A stretch of 64,000 nucleotides of DNA, from positions 4,130,499-4,194,498 of the forward strand of contig CAXIPT010000003.1 in assembly GCA_964030475.1 (NCBI GenBank), written 5' to 3'. Under the pieces are notes generated by a model, which was not told the DNA's origin, searched no databases, and saw only the letters and a program-made list of their open reading frames with translations. This document shows positions 43,539 to 54,229 of this stretch, one piece after another; positions within the stretch are counted from its first letter, which is position 1, and each line of letters opens with the position of its first letter. Source of the DNA: Tethya wilhelma (Eukaryota > Porifera > Demospongiae > Tethyida > Tethyidae). The translations under genes and the position numbers were made by a program.

Positions 43539-46500
43539 TGTACTCTCAATTTGCAGGTCTCAATTGGAAGAGCTGAAGGGACTATGGGAACAGCTCCAGT
43601 CAGAATCGTCAGACAAAGGTCACAAGTTGCAACAAGCAAGTGAACAGCAACAGTTCTACAGGACCGTGAAAGACGTTGATCTTTGGCTGGATGAAGTGGA
43701 GAATCAACTTGACTCAGATGATCTTGGAAAGGTAATGATTGAATCAGACTTATAATGTAATACATTATTCTTCTATATAATTATGTAATAATTATAGGAT
43801 CTATCAAGTGTACAAAAGTTACAAAAGCGACTAAACTTGCTCGAAATGGATATCTCTAATCACAATGAGCAAATCGAGACTCTTTCCACTCAAGCCCAGC
43901 AGTTTGAAGATGATGGACATTTTGATGCAAAGAGTATTCAGGAAAGACAGCTGGAACTTGTGGCCCGATATGAAGGACTCCAAGGCCCTCTAGAAGATCA
44001 GAAATCTCGTCTAGAAGCTTCACACCAGCTGCAGCAGTTCTTCAGAGATATTGAGGACGAGGAGGCGTGGATTAAGGAGAGAGAACCAGTTGCTGCCTCT
44101 ACAAACATAGGTATGCAGTCACAATCTTTGTACCTTTATTGCACACAATTCATTTTTTATAATTTGTTGTTGTTTTCAGGAAAAGATCTTACTGGTGTGC
44201 AGAATTTACTGAAGAAACACCAAGCTTTATTGGTAAGGTGTATATTGATCCACACACTCTTGATCCTTTAGCAAAAATGCAAATGTGAGGTTCATTGGTT
44301 GTCTTCTCTCTCTACTCCACTGCCAGGGTGAAATCTCAAGCCACCAACCTCGCATTGCAGCTCTCTGCTCGAATGGAGATACCATGGTAACAGATGGACA
44401 CTTTGGAGCAGACGAAATCAAGACAAAGATTGCAAAACTCAACAGCCGTTGGCAGAAATTGAAAGATTCTACTGCTTCACGTCAGCAGCTGTTGGGTGAG
44501 GCTCTTCAGGCACAGCAGTACTACAGTGATGCACAGGAGGTGGAGTCATGGCTCAAGGAGAAGGAGCCGATTGTTGGGAGTGGAGACTTTGGGAAAGATG
44601 AGGACAGTGCTCAGGCTTTGCTGAAGAAACATGAGTTGGTGGTAGCCGAAGTTGAAGGCTTTGCTGGCACTATCACAGTCCTTGAAGAACAGAGCAAGAA
44701 ATGCAAGGTACGTCAACTGATCACTGAACTGAATTAATCATATGCCACTGCATGATTGATATTTTGATCGTGTAGGCTAGCTCAGTGGATGTCCAGGCAC
44801 CACCCTCCAAACCGACCGTGAAGGCTCTCTATGACTACAAAGGGAAGACAGCAAGAGAACTGACCATGAAGAAAGGAGATGTACTCATACTACTGAACTC
44901 AAACAATAAGGTACTAGTATTCTTGTGCCCTGCTGTTGTCAGGTCTTGTTGGATGCGTACAATAATGTGCATTAGTATGTATTACACTCTTTTGCATAAT
45001 ATTATTATATGTATATATTGTTTAGGACTGGTGGAAAGTAGAGAAAAATGGCAAGCATGGTTTTGTTCCTGCTGCCTATGTCCGCAAGGTGACAACTCCC
45101 CCTGCGTCTACAAGCACCACACCCACTTCCTCCTCCCTCTCTCTGAGCTCAAGTCTTGGAGGACAAGACTCTGTTCAAGCTCGTCAAGCCTCCGTCAAAA
45201 GCAAATATGTCCGCCTTCAACAGCTCTCCAAAGAAAGACGACAGATGCTTGAAGAATCGATCAAGAAGTTTCGATTGACTCGAGAAATCAATGAACTGAA
45301 GCATTGGATCACTGATAAAGAAACACTGGCCAGTGCAGAGGAGCTTGGGAAGGACCTAGAACACGTCGATGTGTTGCTGATGAAGTTTGAAGACTTCCAG
45401 AAGGACATCTCGACCAACGAAGTAAGATTGGAGAGTATCAACGACATGGCACAGGACCTGGTTGAAGAGGGACACTCCGATGCTGATGAGATACAGAGAT
45501 TGTGTGAGGTGGGTAAAGTGACTAGCATGTGATAGTGTGAACACCACATGACTATGTATATATGATGTGTTACCATAGGAACTCAATCAACATTGGGATG
45601 ATCTCAATGAACTGGCCAAGAAAAAGAAAAGTGCACTGGACGGATCACATCAAGTTCAAAAGTTTGTCAGGTAAGATCACGGTGATTTTCCTTTGCTCAA
45701 ACTTTCAACTATTGTGAATTTTGATGTTTTGTTTCTAGAGCTGCTGATGAAACTAAGAGTTGGATGAATGAAAAGGACACTGCTCTGATGTCAGATGACT
45801 ATGGTCGAGATTTGGCCAGTGTCCAAGCTTTACAGAGGAAGCACGAGGGACTGGAGAGAGATCTCGCTGCTCTGGAGGACAAGGTGAAGCAACTGAGATT
45901 GGATGCTGCTCAGGTGATCGGGTCTCAACCATCGGCTAGTAAGAGTGTTCGGGCTAAAGAGAAGGAGATTGTTGATGCCTGGACTTCTCTTAAATCAAGA
46001 GTAAGTATTTGTAATAATCTCATGTACCAGACTACATTTGAAATACTAGGTATAAGTAATTGTATGGTGTTTGGTCATTTGAAAGATGTCACTTATCATT
46101 GACCATGCATTTATTCTGTTTTCATGCAGTCTGAGTCAAGACGTACCAAGCTTACAGACTCCAATGATCTTCAGCGATTCATTGGTAACTATCGCAACCT
46201 TGCCGCTTGGATCAATTCCATGCAAGCTCTTGTCTCATCTGATGAACTTGCCAAGGACATCAGTGGAGTGGAGACTCTGCTCGAAAGACATCAGGAGCAC
46301 AAAACTGAAATTGATGCTCGAGCACCCGTCTTCAATCTGTTTGATTCCTTTGGTCGTCAGTTGTTGGCACGACAACACTTTGCCAGCTCTGAGATCAAAG
46401 ATAAACTACAATCTCTGAAGAAAGAGAGAGAAGCAATGGAAAAGTTAGTTTGTTTCTTTCTTTGTTTATACATCTATGTAATTCAATGGTATGCGTACAT

Positions 46501-49500
46501 CTATGTCCACCCAGGGCATGGACTGCTAGAAAACATCTTCTGGATCAGTGCAGGAACTTGCAGATGTTCAACCATGAAGCTGAACAAGCAGAGAGCTGGA
46601 TGGTGAAGAGGGAGGCCATCTTGGCCAGTGGAGATGTGGGCTCATCTCTGGACTNCTAGGCTGAGATATTCTTGATAATGTGTTGAGAACCTAAACCATC
46701 ATACAGTGATGAGAAACCAAGAACCTAAAACCATCATACGTGATGAGAAACCAAGAACCCAGCAACACATTACCAAGCCTAACTCAGCCTAGGAAGGTCG
46801 TATTGAAATGAGACTGGCACCACTGTGGTCAGAGTGATGAGAGCTTTCAAATGATATAGTTTACTTGTGAAATTGGAAAATGGTAATTTTTTTCAAAATC
46901 GCACTTAACACATTATGGAATTGGTTTTCTGTATATATGAAAGGGTGCTAAGATTCACTAAGTTTTTGTAAAATTTCAGCATACAAGTCTTGACAAAATC
47001 TTACATAATCATTTGATAAAATCTTACATAAAGTGTCCAAAGTTGAACAAAGGTGTGTGAATTCTGACATGGGTATACAAATTTGTACACCTTTGACCTG
47101 ACCAATGGTATAAAATTTTTTACATCTTGAGTGGGTGTACAAATTTGTACACCCTTCAAAATTTGAAAGTGTACAAATTTGTATACTCTTCGTAATTTTG
47201 GAAGTGTACAAATTTGTACACCTCATAGATATGCAACATTTCACTTTGTTTAGCTAAAATTTTTGAAAAATTCTTACATTCTAAAGATGATAATTTTTTT
47301 CTGGCAAAAGCAGCATGTTATTTTTTAGCAATTTTTTTTCAGTTTTAATTTTAAAAATGTCGACATTTACCAAAAAGTCTACAAAATTTAGCAAGCCCTA
47401 TGTCATAAACGGAAGGGTAATTTCATAATGTGTTTAGTGTGATAGGGAAAATTTAGTGATGTGCACTAAATTTTCCCTATAGTATTTGGGGAGCATTATA
47501 ATGGCCTGTCATTAAAGTTCTCCTATAGTGGGTGACATTAATGACAGCAAGCACTAAATTTCTCCTCAGTATAGTAGCTGAGGAAAGTTGAGCAAAAAAT
47601 CTAGTGCCTAGTGTCACTGTATACTGTATACTGTACTGTGTACTGTGTACTGTGTACTGTGTACAGTATACAGTATACAGTATACAGTATACAGTATACA
47701 GTATACAGTATACAGTATACAGTCACAGTACACAATACACAGTACACAGTACACAGTACACAGTACACAGTACACAGTACACAGTACACAGTACAGTATA
47801 CAGTATACAGTGACACTAGGCACTAGATTTTCTGCTCCACTTTCCTCAACTACTACAGGAGAAATTTAGTGCTTGCTCAGCTGTCATTAATGTCACCCCC
47901 AGGTACTATAGGAGAACTTTAGTGACAGGCCATTATAATGCTCCCCAAATACTATAGGGAAAATGAAAAATTTAGTGCATGTCACTAAAAATCCCCTATA
48001 ATATAATATTATAGGAAAAATCTAGTGCCTAGTGTCACTAAATTTTCCCTTAAGTATATAGGGAAAAAAAACTAATAATGACATTATGTACGGAACCGGA
48101 CAGTATCAATGGTTGCAAGAATCAACACTGGTTTGAATTCTCTCATCTCATGTTTATGTATGTATGTGTAGGAAGAGAAAATAGCTGCCCTTCAAGCATC
48201 TGCAGATCGTCTCATCCAAGGCCGACACTATGCAGCTGTTGAGGTTGCTGAACGCAGAGCCAGTGTGTTGGCTCAATGGTCCAAGCTGAAGTCAGCCATG
48301 GGAGCTTGGAGGAACAAATTGGGACAATCTCAATCGCTACAGCACTTCAAGAGAGAGGCTGATGAAGCAGCTGCCTGGATGGGTGAGAAGATGCAGACAG
48401 CTTGTGATGAGTCTTACAAGGATCCTACAAATTTGCCTGTGAGTATATGTGTTATATAGTGTTACATTGAGTTATTTTTATTTATTTATTTGTTTATTTT
48501 TACTTTTTTACAACAGGGTAAGCTTCAAAAGCATCAAGCATTTGAAGCAGAGGTGGTCGCCAACAAAGATAGAATATTCTCTACCATTAGTATTGGACAA
48601 GGTCAGTATAATTATGACTTGTCTCATAAAGTATATCATGTACTATAGTCATTGTCTATACACGTACAGCATTGATTGACAACAATGAGTGTGTGGGCTG
48701 TGAGGCTGAGGTGGCCGACCACATCAAAAGGCTCCGAGACCAGTGGGAGGGACTTCTGGACAAGAACAAAGAGAAGGCGCAAAAGCTACAAGAAGCTAAC
48801 CAACAGCAGCAGTTCAATGAAGTGGTGAAGGACATGGACTTCTGGCTGAGTGGTGTGGAAGCGCAGCTCTCCTCAGAGGACTGTGGAAGAGACTTGGAAG
48901 CAGTGCAAAACTTGCTTAAGAAGCATCGGCTGACTGAGTCTGACATTGCTGCACATGAGGTCGGTTATTACACTCCTTTATTCATGAACTGTGGCACTGA
49001 TATGTACCTTATATATTATACCAAATAGGATCGAGTGACAGAGCTTAACGTTCAAGCAAGAAAGTTTGTAAGGGAACAGCATTTTGATGCCGAGAGCATT
49101 CAAGAGAAGCAAGCAAACATCAATGATAGATATGCTGAGTAAGAAACTAAACTATCTTCCATTATAATGATATGATAGTCCTCATATACTCACTGCCTCG
49201 TTGTAATGTTGCAGTCTAAAGGAACTGGCCTCAAAGAGAGGAACCCAACTGAATGATTCTCTCAAACTCCAGCAGCTCTACAGAGACATGGATGAGGAGG
49301 AAGTGTGGCTCAAGTAAGATACTTAATGAAAAAAATGTCCTCTCCAAACATTTACTTTTTTCCTCCTGAAATTAAACAGAGAAAAGAAACTACTTATGAG
49401 TGGAGACAATTATGGTCAAGACTTGCTGAGTGTTCAAAACTTGCAAGAGAATCACAGTCACTTTGAGAAAGAGCTTGAAAATCATGATGCCCTTGTGAAG

Positions 49501-52058
49501 GGTCTCCTCACTCGTGCAGATGAGTTGCTCCATGGCGATCACTATGCCAGTGATGACATTGAAGTGAGATCACAACAGCTGCAAGAAATCTGGAGAGATT
49601 TGAATGAAGCTGCAAAAGCAAGGTAAGTTGTTGTCATTGTTGCTATAGTGACCCTCTAGTTGGTTATCTTACAAACTATTAATATTATGGTGTGTACTCT
49701 GTTAGATGTAAGAAGCTGGAAGAGTCACTACAGTATCAGCAGTTCTGCGTTGGGTTGGATGAAGAAGAAGCATGGCTCAATGAGAAGACAGCTCTGGTAT
49801 CCAATGAAGAGGTTGGAGACACTCTTGCTGCTATTCAAGGATTGTTGAAGAAACATCAAGCCTTTGAATCAGACGTGGAGGTTCACAGAGGGAGAGTTGG
49901 AGAGAGTGAGGCAGCTGCACACAACCTAATAGCTGAGGTATGTAGGGGAGGATACTGCAGTTCTTTTTAAATGAATTATTGTACTTTGTGTGCCTTTTTC
50001 ACTACTGCAGGGAAATTATCAAAGTGAAAACATTAAGCAGAAGATTGGTGGCCTTAAGGTGTGTGCATGTGTGTTTGTGTTTTATTTTGTTAGTAAGAAA
50101 TTAACATTGTCATTTGTTTTTCCAACAGAGGAAGCTTGCTGATCTAGAAGCAGCCACTGCAAAGAAGAATGCTCGTCTTAACGCTTCTTCATCATATCTA
50201 CAGTTCAACTGGAAGGCTGACCTTGTTGATTCATGGATCAGTAAGTCCAGAAAGTGATGATAATCCACTATTGTTGGTCACGAATGTGCGTAATGTATTG
50301 ACAGAAAACAAAGAAGGTCAAGTGAGATCAGATGACTTTGGCAAAGATATTGCATCTGTGCAGGCTCTACTCACAAAACATGTTAGTCCAAGATACAGTA
50401 CATACTTTGCATGCATAATTGATCTAATCATCATCTAAATCATTATATTCTCTCTGGACTGTTTGTAACACTATACTTCTTTGCTGACTGTCCTTGCACA
50501 GGAAACATTTGAAGCTGGTTTGGCTACATTTGAGCATGAAGGCATTGGTAACCTGACAGCAATGCAAGACAAGCTTCTTGGAGAGCAGCATCCTCAGTCA
50601 CAACAGATCAGAGATCGACACTCTGATGTCCTCCGAAGGTGAGTGTTTGGCATTGGGTGATGAAATGAATCTTGTGTCTTCAAACCATAAACAATGTGTG
50701 TACATGTATTGTATAGGTGGAACAAATTGAAGAAAGACTGTGACAATCACAAAGCCAGGCTACTTAGATCACTCGAACAGTTTAAAAAGGTTTACCCACT
50801 AAAGATGTTCGACAAGAAATTTCCTGTTTTACACAAAATTTTCTCTTTCTTTCCAAATTGTACACCGCAGGTTGAGGAGCTCTATCTTCAGTTCTCCAAA
50901 AAGGCCTCAGCCTTCAACAGTTGGTTGGAAGATGCTGAAGAAGACCTCACTGATCCTGTGAGGTGTAACTCACTTGAAGAGATAAAGAGTCTTCGCGAGG
51001 CACACACTCAGTTCCAATCCTCTCTGGCTCAAGCTAGATCTGATTTCAAACAGCTGGGAGCTCTTGACAGGCAGATCAAATCTTACAACGTCACTAGTAA
51101 TCCGTAAGTTTGTCAGACTGACAGTGGTACATTAATAGTCACAAGAAATGAAAGTCCTGTTATCATAATAACATAGATACACCTGGTTTACTCTTGAAGC
51201 ACTGGAAGAAAGCTGGAAGAGTTTACAAAAACTCATAAAGGTTTGTTTAAAGTGTAATGTGCAAAGATCTAAAACAGCAACAGTCAATAGTATCTCTGTC
51301 TCTCTCATTGGAAATCCAGGAACGTGAGGTAGAGTTACAACGTGAGGCCAAACGTCAAGAAAAGAATGATGAACTGAGAAAGGCATTTGCACTCCATGCC
51401 AACAGCTTTCACTTATGGCTCACGGACACTCGTACTTTCTTGATGGAAGGCTCGGGCACTCTTGAAGATCAGCTGGCGGCAACAAAGGCCAAAGCAACAG
51501 AAATAGCTAAAAAGAAAGAGGCTCTGAGGAAGATCGAAGAACTAGGTGCACAGGTTGAAGAGGCACTCATCTTTGACAATAAGTGAGTAGATGATGACAT
51601 GACAATGCTATACAACATACAGCAATTTTGCTAGTTCACTGCGAGTGTTATCTATAACTTGATTGATATGTGTTTTGTTGCTAGGTACACTGAACATACA
51701 ACAGTGAGTCTTGCACAGCAGTGGGACCAGCTGCGGCAGATGGTAATGAGAATGCAGCACAACTTGGAGCAGCAGATCCAAGCAAGAAATACACATGGCG
51801 TATCAGAGGAACAGTTGAAAGAGTTTACAGCAAGTTTCAGGTTAGTTAACTTTTTGTTTGTCGACTTGAATCAACAACTTTGTCATCTCTTTCATCAAAA
51901 ACTTTTTCCTCAGACACTTTGATAAAGATCGCAATGGTAGACTGGAACACCAGGAGTTCAAGTCGTGCCTGAGATCTCTTGGCTACGACATTGCTTTGAT
52001 GGAGAGTGGAGAAACTGATGCTGAGTTTGAAGCGGTATTGGATCAGGTCGATCCCAAC

Positions 52059-52128
<70 letters not shown>

Positions 52129-52621
52129 NNNNNNNNNNNNNNNNNNNNNNNNNNNTGTGTGTGTGTGTGTGTGTGTGCGTGTGTGTGTGTGTGCGTGTGT
52201 GTGTGTGCTTGTCACAAAATACATGATGTCAATTTCCATCCTCTCAGAAATGGCTACATATCTCTGGAGGACTACATGTCTTTCATGATCAGTAGAGAGA
52301 CGGAGAACATCCAGTCCATGGCCGAAGTGGAGAGTGCCTTCAGAGCCATCACAGCCAATGGAGACAAGCCTTACGTCACTAAAGATGAAATATTTCAGGT
52401 ACACTTTAAACCTTTAGAGCTCACGCTGATTCTGTTAGTGCATCTACCGGGTATGATTTTGTGTCTTTTGGTTCATTCTTCACTATTTCCCTCAGGCACT
52501 GTCACAAGTCCAAGCTGAATATTGCGTCAAGAGGATGAAGCCTTACAAAGGGTTTGATGGTCGCTTAATTCCAGGCGCTCTTGACTATAAAGACTTTGCA
52601 CAGACACTTTATGGAACATAG
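40462..52621 (+). CDS. SPTAN1: Alpha-spectrin (non-erythroid type) with SH3 and EF-hands
   Basis: Alpha-spectrin pairs with beta-spectrin to form the submembrane skeleton. The start [17 protein letters not shown] precedes the partial N-terminal repeat that binds beta-spectrin. About 20 spectrin repeats follow in the vertebrate alpha-II order over some 35 exons. The SH3 domain, [19 protein letters not shown] to [14 protein letters not shown], is at 44810-45090. The C-terminus has the ASAFNSW and [19 protein letters not shown] repeats, [16 protein letters not shown], then EF-hands ([24 protein letters not shown] then [13 protein letters not shown]) and ends [12 protein letters not shown]. About 19 residues after GDVGSSLD are lost at the n at 46655. 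The intron at 52061-52208 contains 27 n inside (GT)n. Two repeat segments (41871 and 45743) are nearly identical in DNA. Confidence 0.95.
41871..42013 (+). repeat. Spectrin repeat segment homogenised with 45743-45885
   Basis: 143 bp encoding the [20 protein letters not shown] region to AALEDKV. It differs from 45743-45885 at only two silent positions that I can see (AAC/AAT and CTA/CTG), while the flanking exon parts and introns differ. Confidence 0.9.
46655..46655. other. Single n replacing the end of a spectrin exon
   Basis: The exon reads up to GDVGSSLD and then n. What follows is not coding. The next exon (48171) starts [10 protein letters not shown], so the segment corresponding to SVEALIKKHEDF in other alpha-spectrins and the true donor are missing. 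Confidence 0.8.
47070..47225. repeat. Cluster of four GTACAAATTTGTAC palindromes
   Basis: The 14-bp palindrome GTACAAATTTGTAC, or a one-base variant, occurs at about 47074, 47138, 47171 and 47207. Each is followed by A/T then C-rich bases (ACACC or ACTC). It lies in the spectrin intron upstream of the foldback element. There is no coding content. Confidence 0.75.
47441..48066. mobile_element. Long foldback (inverted-repeat) element with repetitive core
   Basis: The left arm (about 47441-47640) and right arm (about 47790-48000) are roughly 90 percent reverse complements. Shared blocks include TTTGGGGAGCATTATAATGG, GACATTAATGACAG, GCACTAAATTTCTCCT and CTAGTGCCTAGTGTCACTG. The core (about 47620-47800) is runs of TACTGTG, TATACAG and TACACAG units, themselves palindromic. 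A short extra copy of the arm end lies at 48010-48066. No protein is encoded; the open frames across the core are artefacts of the repeat. It lies in a spectrin intron. Confidence 0.85.
52061..52208. repeat. (GT)n microsatellite with a 27-n gap (52129-52155)
   Basis: A long GT tract in the alpha-spectrin intron between the EF-hand exons VDPNR and NGYISLEDY. The n run marks an unresolved tract. No coding sequence appears lost here. Confidence 0.95.
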
Positions 52622-52912
52622 CATCATTAACAGTATTGCATTATTATTATAATAATTTTTTGTTTATTCTTTACAAAAGGTTTCTAGTCCATATATGCAT
52701 GTCTGTAAACAACACTATAGTAATAATATAGCACAAGTCATCGTAAATAATTTTTTTGAAAAATGTGTGCTACAAAAAATAAACTTAACTGATATATGGA
52801 TGTATAATGGAATTGTCTAAACAACAATAATTAATGTAATAAGTGGCAAACAAGAAAATAAGAAAGACTTGGATATATTTAACAAGCAATTGCAAGATAA
52901 TAACCTAACACA

Positions 52913-54008
52913 CTATACACCAATAACAACTGTAGCTAATTGTTTCTCATCCTTGTTCACTTTCACACCTGTACCACCAACCACAAAGATTGTTCCATCA
53001 CAAAGAACTACACAGCCACACTGATAGCGAGGCATGGGCAGCTCAGCAAATCTTAATCTTTTCCATTCCCCATTCACATACCGATGGATGGCTGAACTAG
53101 CCTGGTCCTCACCACTTCCATTGCAGCCACCTATGGCAAGGAGGGATCCATCATGAGCTAGAGCTGTGGACCACTTCAGCGGGACTTCAGCTGGGAGTGT
53201 CTCCCAAAGAGAAATGGCTGGAGAAGAAGAACCGATTCTGGCACTTTCATGCTGAAGGGTGACCTGTTTTACGAGCGTTTCAAGGTTGATGTATAACACT
53301 TTCTTTGTTGCTGTTCCACTGTCTGGTCCATATCCTCCAAGTAGGTACCACGTATCACCAATCACAGCTGTAGTCATTCCATTGCGTAGACCAGGCAGTG
53401 GTGAATTGACAGCTTGGTACCAAATGCAAGATCCAGTGTGAAGGAGTTCAACCCGATCCGTATACACATCACCATCCTTATATCCTCCGGCGGCAATGAT
53501 CCACTCGTTGTGTGAGACCACAGAGGGTGAACTGCATGGTGTTTTCATCGGCGGATAGGTGTCAGAATAAAGGGACTTTTGGGTGAAATCCCACACACTC
53601 ACAACACCAGACTTGTTATGACCAGGTCTTGTACAGCCTCCAATCAAGAAAAGCTGTGAGTTGTGCAGCAGCATGCTAAAGTAGTGGTAGTCATAGTGTA
53701 ACAACACGCTCCAGGACCATTTTGAAGTGGTGGCACAGTAGCTGTACACAGATACTTTTTCTTTGTCAGCAGGATCGACAGCATAACCTCCTCCACAGTA
53801 GACATTTCCACTGGCTTCCACCAAGCAAGGATTGTCTGTTCTTCCAAAATTCAGAGAACACGCTGGTCTCCATTCAATCTGTCATAGACATAACAAGAAA
53901 AAATAGTGAATCACCATGCAATGCAAGTTACACTATATTGGTGAAAAGCACCTGTTCATCTTTCGGCAACTGCCTTAGTGGTTCTTCGGAGTTGGAATTA
54001 CTGGCCAT
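52913..54008 (-). CDS. Kelch-repeat protein
   Basis: Two exons, 53952-54008 (MASNSNSEEPLRQLPKDEQ) and 52913-53878, give about 340 residues. The large exon holds five to six kelch-type blades, seen as repeated small-residue glycine pairs followed by an aromatic and Trp: GGGYAVDPADKEKV, FLIGGCTRPG, IIAAGGYKDGDVY, YLLGGYGPDSG, LAIGGCNGSGE and FVVGGTGVKVN. A beta-propeller is expected. There is no BTB, BACK or F-box, so this is a propeller-only protein. I know no clear vertebrate orthologue, and its partners are unknown. It is convergent with spectrin and divergent from VARS1. Confidence 0.85.
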
Positions 54009-54229
54009 TTGTTGGTATGCCACGCCCAGCAAACTGTTTTATGGTGCACCAAAGAGCTCCTGGCAAAAGATGCGTAAATAATAATCGTTGTTGCACAGTA
54101 TACGGAGAAGCCTCTGTAGAATACGGAACTAGCATGCTCTCCACGTGGAGAATTTGTAATCCCTACCTTGGTGTGTGCAATACCTCTGTGGTATGGTTTT
54201 TGTATATATAGGTGTTCTCTTTGTATGGT
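54009..54229. promoter_or_regulatory. Divergent promoter between the kelch gene and VARS1
   Basis: 221 bp separate the two start codons. TATATATA at about 54204-54210 lies too close to the VARS1 ATG to be an obvious TATA box. I see no other clear element. Confidence 0.5.

Noticed and set aside
47070..47225. CRISPR-like array
   Set aside because: Repeats are short palindromes with uneven spacing in an animal intron; no cas genes and eukaryotic context.
47601..47869. Overlapping open frames on both strands rich in YTVY/CILY
   Set aside because: They arise from the palindromic TACTGTG/TATACAG core, which is open in several frames by composition.
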